A DNA stretch of 5,458 bases from Rhodospirillales bacterium (GTDB lineage Bacteria > Pseudomonadota > Alphaproteobacteria > Acetobacterales > Acetobacteraceae). The notes beneath the pieces are model-generated. The model searched no databases. It worked only from the letters and a program-made list of their open reading frames with translations, and was not told the origin of the DNA. The translations under genes and the position numbers were made by a program. Location: positions 1 through 5,458 of the forward strand of contig JAATGE010000401.1 of assembly GCA_015654825.1 (NCBI GenBank), given 5' to 3'. This document shows, piece after piece, positions 1-5,458 of this stretch; the first letter of the stretch is position 1, and each line of letters begins with the position of its first letter.

Positions 1-16
1 CAGCGCTATCGGGGGT

Positions 17-57
17 CTGGGGCCTCAGGCCCCAGCGGGTCCAGGGCAGAGCCCTGG
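17..57. repeat. Two adjacent GC-rich hairpins upstream of the DUF2254 gene
   Basis: Two perfect inverted repeats sit side by side. CTGGGGCCT at 17-25 pairs with AGGCCCCAG at 27-35 around a single C. CCAGGGC at 41-47 pairs with GCCCTGG at 51-57 around the loop AGA. No run of T follows either stem, so neither looks like a classical intrinsic terminator for a gene entering from the left. They may belong to a dispersed palindromic repeat family or form the end of a transcript that begins outside the window. The pairing is seen directly; the role is unknown. Confidence 0.6.
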
Positions 58-103
58 CCTTACTGACTTTAACTTAGCGCCCAGGGCGGCAGAGCGCCCG
101 GCC
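41..103. repeat. Two variant copies of a CAGAGC-loop hairpin module
   Basis: The stretch 41-59 (CCAGGGC, AGAGC, CCTGGCC) and the stretch 81-103 (CCAGGGC, GGCAGAGC, GCCCGGCC) read as two versions of the same short palindromic module in the same orientation. The second folds as GGGCG at 84-88 with CGCCC at 95-99. The copies differ by small insertions in and beside the loop. This pattern resembles REP-type palindromic repeats. Membership of a genome-wide family is inference. Confidence 0.45.
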
Positions 104-152
104 CTCCGAAATCGGTTTTCTCCCGCGCCATTACCCCCTACTGAGGGCGCCC

Positions 153-158
153 AAGAGG
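153..158 (+). promoter_or_regulatory. Ribosome-binding site of the DUF2254 gene
   Basis: AAGAGG lies seven bases before the ATG at 166. It is close to the Shine-Dalgarno consensus and supports that start. I could not pick out a convincing promoter in the 100 bases before it. Confidence 0.5.
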
Positions 159-165
159 CCCCCCG

Positions 166-1503
166 ATGCTGAAACGACTCCCCCTGCGCCTGCGCTCGGC
201 CGCGTACGCCCTGCGCGGCGGCTTCCTTGTTCGCCCGATGGTCATCGCCGTCGTGCTCGGCCTTTGCGGCGCCCTGCTCTCCTCGGCCGAGGAGGCAACG
301 CCCCTCGCCGCCGCATGGGTGCCCACCATCCTGTTTCCCTCGCGCCAGGACCCGCAGGTCGCCCAGGTCATCCTGACGGTCATCGCCACCTCGATCATGA
401 CGGTGGTGTCGATCGTCTTCGCCATCCTGCTGATGACGCTGACGCTCGCCTCGATGCAGTTCTCGCCGCGCATCCTGATCAGTTTCGTGCGCGACCGCGG
501 CACGCAATGGACGCTCGGCATATTCCTCGGCACGTTCTCCTACTGCGTCGCGGCGCTGCCCGCCGCGCGCTCGTTGCCGCATCCGTTCGCGCCGGTGGCG
601 ACCGTCTCCGGCGCCATGCTGCTGGCCCTGGTCTGCGTCGGCTGGCTGCTGTTCTTCATCCACCACATTTCGCACGCGATCAGTGTCAACCACATCGTCG
701 ACCGCATCGCCCGCGAAACGGAAGCAGTGATCGACGAATTGATGCCGTATCCGCGCGCCGGCCACTACCAGCCGACGCCGGCGGCGGCGCCACCGCACGA
801 GCAGGAATTCCCCGTCCTGAATGAAATCTCCGGCTACATCCGCTTCATCGACACGCGGCGCCTGCTCGATTTCGCGCGCCTGCACCACATGCGCGTGCGC
901 GTCACCCGCCCGGTCGGGCATTTCGTGCCCGCGGGCGTACCATTGTTCATGGTCTCGCGGCGCAGCCGCATGGACCGTGATCACGCCGTGGCGCTGACCG
1001 GGGCATTCGATCTCGGTCCGATGCGCACGTTGCAGCAGGACGTCGAATTCGGCGTCATCCAGATCGTCGACATCGCGCTACGCGCCATTTCGCCGGCGGT
1101 GAACGACCCCAGCACCGCGATAAGCTGCATCGACCAGCTCGCGCGCATCCTGATCCGCTGGGTCGGCCGCCTCCCGCCGGACGCGGTGCTGAGCAGCCCG
1201 CCGCACGTAGTGCGTGTCATAATTCCCTGGATAGATCTGGATGGATTGCTGAACACCGCGATCGAGCAGATCCGCGCCTACGCCACCACGGACGCCGCCG
1301 TCAGTCTGCGTCTGCTACGTCTGCTGCAAGACGTCGCCGTAACGGTCGAGCACGAGGCGCTCCGCCGGCGCATCGTGGAACGCGGCACGCGCATCGTCGA
1401 AGGCTGCCGCGGCCGCCTACCCGCGGACGACCTCGCCCGCCTTGAACAACGCCTCGCCGCCCTCGAAGGCATCGGCGCTGGCGCCATCCAAGTCGGCGAT
1501 TGA
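166..1503 (+). CDS. DUF2254 family predicted integral membrane protein
   Basis: This 445-residue protein has four likely membrane segments in its N-terminal third: about residues 22-40, 67-93, 115-135 and 143-168. A soluble C-terminal half follows. The best family evidence is the conserved block at about 286-323, which begins RTLQQDVEFGVIQIVDIALR and continues with AISPAVNDPSTA and a CID triplet. This closely matches the signature of DUF2254 proteins, in which FGIxQLVDIALRALSPGxNDPxTA is typical. The N-terminus, with a short basic stretch before the first membrane segment, also fits the family, and AAGAGG precedes the ATG. The molecular function of DUF2254 is unknown and I do not assign one. 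The gene stands alone on its strand and converges on the def-fmt-truA operon. The length looks full and no frame break is visible. Confidence 0.9.
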   Translation: MLKRLPLRLRSAAYALRGGFLVRPMVIAVVLGLCGALLSSAEEATPLAAAWVPTILFPSRQDPQVAQVILTVIATSIMTVVSIVFAILLMTLTLASMQFSPRILISFVRDRGTQWTLGIFLGTFSYCVAALPAARSLPHPFAPVATVSGAMLLALVCVGWLLFFIHHISHAISVNHIVDRIARETEAVIDELMPYPRAGHYQPTPAAAPPHEQEFPVLNEISGYIRFIDTRRLLDFARLHHMRVRVTRPVGHFVPAGVPLFMVSRRSRMDRDHAVALTGAFDLGPMRTLQQDVEFGVIQIVDIALRAISPAVNDPSTAISCIDQLARILIRWVGRLPPDAVLSSPPHVVRVIIPWIDLDGLLNTAIEQIRAYATTDAAVSLRLLRLLQDVAVTVEHEALRRRIVERGTRIVEGCRGRLPADDLARLEQRLAALEGIGAGAIQVGD

Positions 1504-1648
1504 TCAGCGATCCTCATTACGGAACGACGTGCCAAGTCGGATTATGGAAAAGATACCCGTCGGCTTTCCCGTGGCCGCCAGGGCTGGCAGCCGGGGCGAC
1601 GTGCCTGCTGCTGGCGATGTCGTTCCTGCCGCCGTTAGGGCGAACGAC
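1504..1648. other. Gene-free spacer after the DUF2254 gene
   Basis: These 145 bases keep the GC-rich composition of the genes but contain no open frame I can support. A frame entered by TTG at 1500 encodes a hydrophobic stretch (LAAGATCLLLAMSFLPPLG) before running through the AT-rich dyad. A 36-codon ATG frame at 1544-1654 has no recognisable features. The stretch could be a decayed coding remnant or simple 3' untranslated sequence. Confidence 0.4.
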
Positions 1649-1739
1649 AATTAACAAAAGTTTTTGCTTCTTCTTTCAAAAAGAAGTGCTTTTTCTCTTG
1701 TTCTTTTTTGAAAAAAAGAACCAAAAACTTTTGTTAATT
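1649..1739. terminator. AT-rich compound dyad between convergent genes, probable bidirectional terminator
   Basis: An 18-bp perfect inverted repeat has arms at 1649-1666 and 1722-1739. It encloses two smaller hairpins: a pyrimidine/purine stem at 1667-1686 and a perfect 10-bp stem with arms 1700-1709 and 1712-1721. The whole can draw as a three-way junction. It is made of two head-to-head units, one on + at 1652-1686 and one on - at 1736-1700, separated by 13 bases. It lies between the convergent DUF2254 gene (stop at 1503) and the methyltransferase gene (stop two bases from the right arm). On + the first hairpin is followed by a T-rich stretch at 1690-1709, as expected of an intrinsic terminator. 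On - the T-run after the hairpin is poor. The terminator role is inferred. Confidence 0.65.
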
Positions 1740-1741
1740 TC

Positions 1742-2851
1742 TCACCGAATCCACTGTCCTGCTCTCAACATCCGTAACACTCTATCCGCCCGACGGCGCC
1801 AGCGCGGCACCAGCGCGGAGCGCCGAACGGCACCCCCGAGTTCCTCCACATATCCCGGCCGCATCCAAGAAGGCGAGCGCTGAAAGAACCCCGAAGGCAC
1901 AAGATCCGCAACGGTAAACGGCAACCCTTCATGGTTGATCGACAGGAAAATCCCCGCCCGATCATGAATTGCATTGCAATAAGCCTGCGCCGTATCGCGC
2001 GCCATTTCAGTCAGCGAATCCACATTCAGCACCAGGTCGTACCGCCCCCCACCCGCTAGGAACGCCGCCGGCGGCAGCAGCTTGACGTCATCCGCCGAAC
2101 CCTCCTCCTCCCCGTACAGCCGAACGTGCCGCGCCCCGATCACGCGCCCCAGGAAATTCGCCTGCGCCACCAGCGACATCGGCAAATCGACGATCGTGTA
2201 GTCGGTAATTCCAAACTTCCGCGCATAGTAAGCCGTGCGCCCCAACCCGCCGCCGATTTCCAGCACCCGCGGCGACGGCCGATCGCCCACCAGCTGCCAG
2301 ATCCGCCAGGCCTGGTAAATCGCCGCCGGCGCCCGATAGCTCGAAATACCGCGCGAAGTCGCCAGCCCCAGCTCATCCGGAAACGGATTGGGGAAATCCA
2401 CCGTAAACCCGAACCGCGCATCCAGGCGCCGCAACAATTCCTCGGCCTCGGGTTGCGGCGGCTCCGGCTGATCGTGATGGCGAATGCGCCGCACGCCCAC
2501 CGCCTCGCACAGCCGCAACAGATTGAGGTATTGCCCAAACGCGAACGCCCGCGCATCGAGCGTCGGCTCCCGTTCCGTCCTGAACGATCGCGTCAGATCC
2601 TCGAAGCCGCGCAGCAGATCGGTTGATCCCGGATCGCGCAGCAGATCGCGAACACGGCTCGCATCGCCGCCGATCAAAGCCTCATGCACATCCTGCCGCG
2701 TTTCCAGCAGCGGCCCGCGCAGCCACATCGAATCCGCGCTGCCCAGCGGCGTTCCGACCGCGCGCCGATACGCACCGACAATGCGGTCGATCAGCCCCCG
2801 ATCATCGACCGGCGGCGGTGCCACGGCCGCGCCGAACAGAAAATGCGCCAC
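1742..2851 (-). CDS. Putative sugar O-methyltransferase (SAM-dependent)
   Basis: The 369-residue protein has a roughly 190-residue N-terminal region of uncertain role followed by a Rossmann-type methyltransferase domain. The SAM-binding motif VLEIGGGLGRTAYYA is at about 196-210. It is followed by an acidic strand YTIVDLPMSLVAQANFL at about 218-234, then VLNVDSLTEM at 274-283 and SINHE at 304-308. This motif order matches the family annotated as putative sugar O-methyltransferases, which are often found with surface-glycan genes; the actual acceptor cannot be read from sequence. The start is GTG, one base after the truA stop. GAGAGGGAG at 2857-2865 (reverse strand), inside the last truA codons, is well placed five bases before it. 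It is the last gene of the def operon and its stop abuts an AT-rich dyad. Among its translation-related neighbours it is the functional outlier. Confidence 0.8.
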   Translation of the reverse strand: MAHFLFGAAVAPPPVDDRGLIDRIVGAYRRAVGTPLGSADSMWLRGPLLETRQDVHEALIGGDASRVRDLLRDPGSTDLLRGFEDLTRSFRTEREPTLDARAFAFGQYLNLLRLCEAVGVRRIRHHDQPEPPQPEAEELLRRLDARFGFTVDFPNPFPDELGLATSRGISSYRAPAAIYQAWRIWQLVGDRPSPRVLEIGGGLGRTAYYARKFGITDYTIVDLPMSLVAQANFLGRVIGARHVRLYGEEEGSADDVKLLPPAAFLAGGGRYDLVLNVDSLTEMARDTAQAYCNAIHDRAGIFLSINHEGLPFTVADLVPSGFFQRSPSWMRPGYVEELGGAVRRSALVPRWRRRADRVLRMLRAGQWIR

Positions 2852-2852
2852 C

Positions 2853-3662
2853 TCAGCTCCCTCTCGTCACATAGTCGGTAAACTCACCCGTACCGGCCAC
2901 CAGATCGTTCCGCATCCAATCATCCGGATAGCGGACCGAAACCAGGAACAGCCCCTCCGGCGGCGCCGTCGGCCCCGCCGCCCGCCGGTCCGCCGCCGCC
3001 AGCGCCGACCCCATCCGCTCCGGCTGCCACGCGCCCTCCCCCACCAGCTTCAACGAACCCACCATGTTGCGCACCTGGTGATGCAGGAAACTGCGCGCCC
3101 CGGCCCCCACCACCACGCAATAGCCATCGCGAAACACCTCCAGCCCGTCCAGCGTGCGGATCGGCGAGGCCGCCTGGCAGCTCGCCGCGCGGAAGCTGGA
3201 GAAATCGTGCCGCCCCAGCAACAGCCGCGCCCCCTCCGCCATCGCCGCCACGTCCAACTTGTGCGGAATGTGCCAAACCCGCCCCGCGGCCAGCGCCGGC
3301 CGCGCCGGCCGGTTCAGGATCACATAGCGATACGCCCGCCCCACCGCGGAAAACCGCGCGCTCCAATCGTCCGCCACCGAAGCCGCGCGCAGCACGCACA
3401 CACGATGCGGCCGCATGTGGAAATTCAGCGCCTGCACCAGCCGCTCCGCCGAAATCCCGCGCTCCAGGTCGAAATGCGCCACCTGCCCCAGCGCATGCAC
3501 CCCCGCATCGGTACGCCCGGCGACGATGCTCGAAACCGGCCCCCCCGCCAGGTGCGCCGCCGCCTCCTCCAGCACCTGCTGCAACGAAAGCCCGTTCGCC
3601 TGGCGCTGCCAGCCGACGAACCCGGCGCCGTCATATTCCAGCAACAGCGCCCATCGGGTCAT
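2853..3662 (-). CDS. truA: tRNA pseudouridine(38-40) synthase TruA
   Basis: TruA converts uridines 38-40 of the tRNA anticodon arm to pseudouridine. The 269-residue product starts [19 protein letters not shown], the usual N-terminal signature. The catalytic motif [13 protein letters not shown] is at about 49-61 with nucleophile Asp52. [14 protein letters not shown] is at about 102-115, RHDFSSFRA at 151-159 and [13 protein letters not shown] at 190-202, all standard landmarks. The open frame extends 37 codons further upstream, but that extension is low-complexity Ala/Gly/Arg sequence inside fmt. The ATG at 3662 overlaps the fmt stop as ATGA and is the right start. I see no good Shine-Dalgarno sequence before this ATG, so translation probably depends on coupling to fmt. 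Length and motifs look intact. Confidence 0.95.
   Translation of the reverse strand: MTRWALLLEYDGAGFVGWQRQANGLSLQQVLEEAAAHLAGGPVSSIVAGRTDAGVHALGQVAHFDLERGISAERLVQALNFHMRPHRVCVLRAASVADDWSARFSAVGRAYRYVILNRPARPALAAGRVWHIPHKLDVAAMAEGARLLLGRHDFSSFRAASCQAASPIRTLDGLEVFRDGYCVVVGAGARSFLHHQVRNMVGSLKLVGEGAWQPERMGSALAAADRRAAGPTAPPEGLFLVSVRYPDDWMRNDLVAGTGEFTDYVTRGS
3659..3662 (-). promoter_or_regulatory. ATGA stop-start overlap of fmt and truA
   Basis: Read on the reverse strand the four bases are ATGA, giving both the ATG of truA and the TGA of fmt. The preceding 20 bases lack a purine-rich ribosome-binding site. Termination-reinitiation is therefore the likely way truA is translated. The overlap is seen; coupling is inferred. 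Confidence 0.75.
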
Positions 3663-4564
3663 GCGAGCGTCAGGTTCAGGCCGTCCGGTATGCCGCGCAG
3701 GCAATCCTTGCCCGCCATCGCCGGCCGCCCGGGCCGCTGCACCCGCACCAGCCGCAGCGCCCCCGTTCCGCAAGCCACGGAAAACCCCGCATCGAGCACC
3801 CGCCCCGGCGCCCCGCTACCCGCCGCCGGCACCGCTTGCAGCACCTTCAGCGTCTCGCCCGCCATATGCGTAAAAGTGCCCGGCCACGGGTTCAGCGCCC
3901 GCACCTGCCGCCCCAGCGAAACCGCGTCCCGCGTCCACTCGATCCGCCCGTCGTCGCGCGTCAGCTTCGGCGCGTAGGTCGCCCCCTGCTCCGGCTGCGG
4001 CACCGCGGGCGGCATCTCCGCCAGCGCCCGCACGATCATCCGCGCCCCGAGCGCCGCCAGCGCATCGTGTAATTCCGGCATCGTCGTCGTTTCGCTGATC
4101 GCCACCGCCTCGCGCAGCAGCATCGGCCCGGTATCGAGCCCCTCGTCCATGCGCATGATCGTAATGCCGGTCTCGCCGTCGCCCGCCAGGATCGCCGCCT
4201 GGATCGGCGCCGCCCCGCGCCATCGCGGCAGCAGGCTGGCATGGATATTCAGGCAGCCCAGCCGCGGCGCCTCCAGCATCGGCCGCGGCAGGATCAGCCC
4301 GTACGCCGCCACCACCGCCGCATCCAGCCCCAATGCCGCGAACGCTTCATGTTCCGCCACGTCCCGCCGCACCCGCGCCGGCGTGCGCACCGGCAAACCG
4401 AGCGCGAGCGCCGCCGCATGCACCGGGCACGGCGTCACCGCATGCCCCCGCCCGGCCGGCCGCGGCGGCTGGCTGTAAACGCACGCGATCTCGTGCCCCG
4501 CCTCATGCAGCGCCACCAGCGCCGCCACCGAGAACGCCGGGCTGCCGAAAAACGCCAGCTTCAC
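3659..4564 (-). CDS. fmt: Methionyl-tRNA formyltransferase
   Basis: Fmt transfers a formyl group from 10-formyltetrahydrofolate to the methionine on initiator tRNA, allowing bacterial initiation with fMet. The 301-residue product begins [16 protein letters not shown] and has PPRPAGRG at 33-40. The formyltransferase signature [17 protein letters not shown] is at 105-121, with presumed catalytic Asn106 and His108. [17 protein letters not shown] at 133-149 carries Asp144. The C-terminal tRNA-binding domain starts near 205 and includes [10 protein letters not shown] at 222-231. The start is GTG, overlapping the def stop as GTGA. AGAAGG at 4572-4577 (reverse strand) is seven bases before it. The length is slightly short of the usual 310-315 residues but all key residues are present. 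It pairs functionally with def immediately upstream. Confidence 0.96.
   Translation of the reverse strand: MKLAFFGSPAFSVAALVALHEAGHEIACVYSQPPRPAGRGHAVTPCPVHAAALALGLPVRTPARVRRDVAEHEAFAALGLDAAVVAAYGLILPRPMLEAPRLGCLNIHASLLPRWRGAAPIQAAILAGDGETGITIMRMDEGLDTGPMLLREAVAISETTTMPELHDALAALGARMIVRALAEMPPAVPQPEQGATYAPKLTRDDGRIEWTRDAVSLGRQVRALNPWPGTFTHMAGETLKVLQAVPAAGSGAPGRVLDAGFSVACGTGALRLVRVQRPGRPAMAGKDCLRGIPDGLNLTLA
4561..4564 (-). promoter_or_regulatory. GTGA stop-start overlap of def and fmt
   Basis: On the reverse strand these bases read GTGA, joining the GTG start of fmt to the TGA stop of def. With AGAAGG at 4572-4577 on the reverse strand, fmt has both a ribosome-binding site and a coupling overlap. 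This fixes the GTG as its start, because no ATG lies nearby in frame. Confidence 0.75.
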
Positions 4565-5094
4565 TCGGAAGCCTTCTGCTTCTGCTCCTTGGCCCGCCGG
4601 CGCAGGATCATGTTGCGCTTCAGCACGGAAAGATGATCGACGAACAGCACGCCGTTCAAATGATCGATCTCATGCTGCAGGCACGCCGCCAGCAGCCCCT
4701 CGGCATCCATCTCGTGCCGCTTGCCGTCCAGGTCGTGATACCCCACCCGCACTTGCGCCGGCCGGCTGACCTCCGCGTACTGCCCCGGCAACGACAGGCA
4801 GCCTTCCTCGCGCGTCGCCCATTCCTCGCTCACCGCCAGGATTTCCGGCTTGATCAACGTAAACGGCCGCGGCTTGTCCTCCGGCATCAGGTCGACCACC
4901 GCGAACCGCAGCCCGACATCCACTTGCGGCGCCGCCAGGCCGATGCCCGGCGCCTTGTACATCGTGGCGAACATGCGCGGCGCCAGCGCCCTTACCCGGT
5001 CCATGTCGTCGGGCGTCACGGCCCGCGCCCTGGCTTTCAGCGTCCGGTGCGGCGCGATCAGTATTCCCAGCCCAGGTGCCTCAGTCTCGCTCAT
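4561..5094 (-). CDS. def: Peptide deformylase
   Basis: Def is a metal-dependent hydrolase that removes the N-formyl group from new proteins after initiation. The 177-residue product contains the three family motifs: GIGLAAPQ at 50-57, EGCLS at 97-101 with metal ligand Cys99, and QHEIDHLNG at 140-148 with ligands His141 and His145 and catalytic Glu142. The tail is lysine- and arginine-rich (about 159-174), which is common in proteobacterial forms. The ATG at 5094 is preceded by AGAGGG at 5100-5105 (reverse strand), five bases away. It is the first gene of the operon, with fmt overlapping its stop. Length and motif spacing are normal for type 1 deformylases and no defect is visible. Confidence 0.96.
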   Translation of the reverse strand: MSETEAPGLGILIAPHRTLKARARAVTPDDMDRVRALAPRMFATMYKAPGIGLAAPQVDVGLRFAVVDLMPEDKPRPFTLIKPEILAVSEEWATREEGCLSLPGQYAEVSRPAQVRVGYHDLDGKRHEMDAEGLLAACLQHEIDHLNGVLFVDHLSVLKRNMILRRRAKEQKQKASE

Positions 5095-5113
5095 GCTGGC
5101 CCTCTAGCGCAGA

Positions 5114-5138
5114 CGCCGCCAAAAAGGCCAGGGCGGCG
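5114..5138 (-). other. Hairpin in the presumed def leader
   Basis: CGCCGCC at 5114-5120 and GGCGGCG at 5132-5138 can form a 7-bp stem with an 11-base loop, 20 bases before the def ATG. It is in the right place to be in the def 5' untranslated region, but the promoter is not identifiable. Such short GC repeats arise readily in this composition. Any regulatory role is speculative. Confidence 0.3.
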
Positions 5139-5149
5139 ACAAGGGGCCA

Positions 5150-5209
5150 AATTAATAAAAGTTTCAAAAAAGAACTTCTTTTTGAAAAAAGAAGCAAAAA
5201 CTTTTGTTA
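5150..5209 (-). terminator. Second, reduced AT-rich dyad after the prepilin peptidase gene, probable terminator
   Basis: On the reverse strand, 21 bases beyond the stop of the prepilin peptidase gene, the sequence opens TAACAAAAGTTTTTG (5209-5195). It continues with a perfect 9-bp hairpin (arms 5194-5186 and 5183-5175) and then a T-rich run at 5174-5167. That arrangement is a plausible intrinsic terminator. An outer stem joins 5153-5164 to 5198-5209 with a single T-G wobble. Over 36 bases it matches the dyad at 1652-1687 with one difference, on the opposite strand. The left part (5153-5175) looks like a second unit that has lost one hairpin arm. Confidence 0.65.
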
Positions 5210-5229
5210 CTTGTCCTTGTGCGAAACCC

Positions 5230-5458
5230 TTAGCGCAGTAGCCATACCAGCCAGATGGCGCTGGCCAGGAATGGTCCGAACGGCAATTTCAGCGCGCCGG
5301 TCACGCGCGTGCCGCGTAGCCGCAGCAGCAGCGCAAACGCCAGCGCCGAGCACGCGCCTAGCAGCAGCACCGCCGGCAGCGCCGTGGGCCCCAGCCACGC
5401 GCCGCCGGCGGCCAGCAGCTTCGCATCGCCCATGCCCAACCCCTCGCGCCCACGCAGC
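5230..5458 (-). CDS. Type IV prepilin peptidase (A24 family), C-terminal fragment, cut by the window edge
   Basis: The visible 75 residues are the end of a membrane aspartic protease that cleaves type IV prepilins or type II secretion pseudopilins at the inner membrane. They begin LRGREGLGMGDAKLLAAGGA. GMGD is the conserved GxGD motif carrying the second catalytic aspartate (codon at 5425-5427). A long hydrophobic segment follows, then the family's C-terminal PFGPFLA motif and a final hydrophobic segment ending WLLR. The start, the first catalytic aspartate and any N-terminal methyltransferase-type domain lie beyond 5458. I therefore cannot tell a bifunctional PilD/GspO enzyme from a short CpaA-type one. 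The open frame continues off the edge, so the TTG at 5439 should not be taken as the start. The stop is TAA at 5230-5232, followed by an AT-rich terminator-like dyad. Confidence 0.88.
   Translation of the reverse strand, partial: LRGREGLGMGDAKLLAAGGAWLGPTALPAVLLLGACSALAFALLLRLRGTRVTGALKLPFGPFLASAIWLVWLLR

Noticed and set aside
61..150. A promoter for the DUF2254 gene around TGACTTTAACTTA.
   Set aside because: I could not find a -35 and -10 pair with good spacing, and the sequence overlaps the GC hairpin cluster. It is not strong enough to annotate.
25..984. A 319-codon open frame on - opposite the DUF2254 gene.
   Set aside because: The product is Arg/Asp/His/Gln-rich with no domain, and it runs through the hairpin cluster. 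The + frame has clear membrane segments and a family signature.
1544..1654. A 36-codon ATG frame in the gap after the DUF2254 gene.
   Set aside because: It has no ribosome-binding site, no recognisable motif, and ends inside the AT-rich dyad. There is nothing beyond an open frame to support it.
1649..1739. The AT-rich dyad as an insertion-sequence end or miniature transposon.
   Set aside because: No target-site duplication is visible around the arms and no transposase fragment is present. Both copies sit just after gene ends, so a terminator or palindromic repeat explains them better.
3663..3773. A longer truA with 37 extra N-terminal codons.
   Set aside because: The extension is Ala/Gly/Arg-rich sequence from within fmt, and known TruA proteins begin near the [12 protein letters not shown] segment. 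The ATG at 3662 forms a typical ATGA overlap.
2484..3977. A 497-codon open frame on + running antisense through the methyltransferase gene, truA and fmt.
   Set aside because: Its translation is arginine- and proline-rich low-complexity sequence with no recognisable motif. It lies opposite three well-supported genes, so it is a by-product of the GC-rich codon pattern.
4333..5241. A 302-codon open frame on + antisense to fmt and def.
   Set aside because: It is proline-, histidine- and arginine-rich shadow sequence opposite two enzymes with intact catalytic motifs.

Overview
This GC-rich window (roughly two thirds G+C in the genes) carries six protein genes of an ordinary chromosomal neighbourhood. 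The gene set def-fmt-truA, the style of the proteins and the pairing of GC-rich genes with AT-rich intergenic dyads suggest an alphaproteobacterium, most likely of the Acetobacteraceae. That placement is inference from familiarity, not from a search.

Layout, left to right. Bases 1-165 have no gene I can support and hold three GC-rich hairpins, two of them variants of one module built around CAGAGC. Bases 166-1503 (+) encode a DUF2254 membrane protein. Bases 1504-1741 are a gene-free gap whose right part is an AT-rich 18-bp inverted repeat enclosing two smaller hairpins, lying between two convergent transcripts. Bases 5094 down to 1742 (-) form one tight four-gene operon in the order def (peptide deformylase), fmt (methionyl-tRNA formyltransferase), truA (tRNA pseudouridine synthase) and a putative sugar O-methyltransferase. 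Its junctions are a 4-base GTGA overlap, a 4-base ATGA overlap and a 1-base gap. Bases 5095-5229 are a short gap with a second, reduced copy of the AT-rich dyad. From 5230 to the right edge (-) lies the C-terminal part of a type IV prepilin peptidase, whose 5' end is outside the window.

fmt and def are the two ends of the formyl-methionine cycle: Fmt formylates initiator Met-tRNA and Def removes the formyl group from new proteins. TruA modifies tRNA anticodon arms, so the first three genes all serve translation. The fourth gene is a likely glycan methyltransferase and is the functional outlier, although its GTG start and ribosome-binding site are embedded in the end of truA.

I see no CRISPR array, transposase, phage gene, tRNA, rRNA or defence system. 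The most noteworthy signal is non-coding. The AT-rich dyads at 1649-1739 and 5150-5209 are built from head-to-head copies of one unit (TAACAAAAGTTTTTG plus a pyrimidine/purine hairpin). The unit occurs three times intact and once with half its hairpin missing, and it shows one paired C-G to G-C exchange. The best reading is a family-specific terminator or palindromic repeat. A novel functional system is not demonstrated here.
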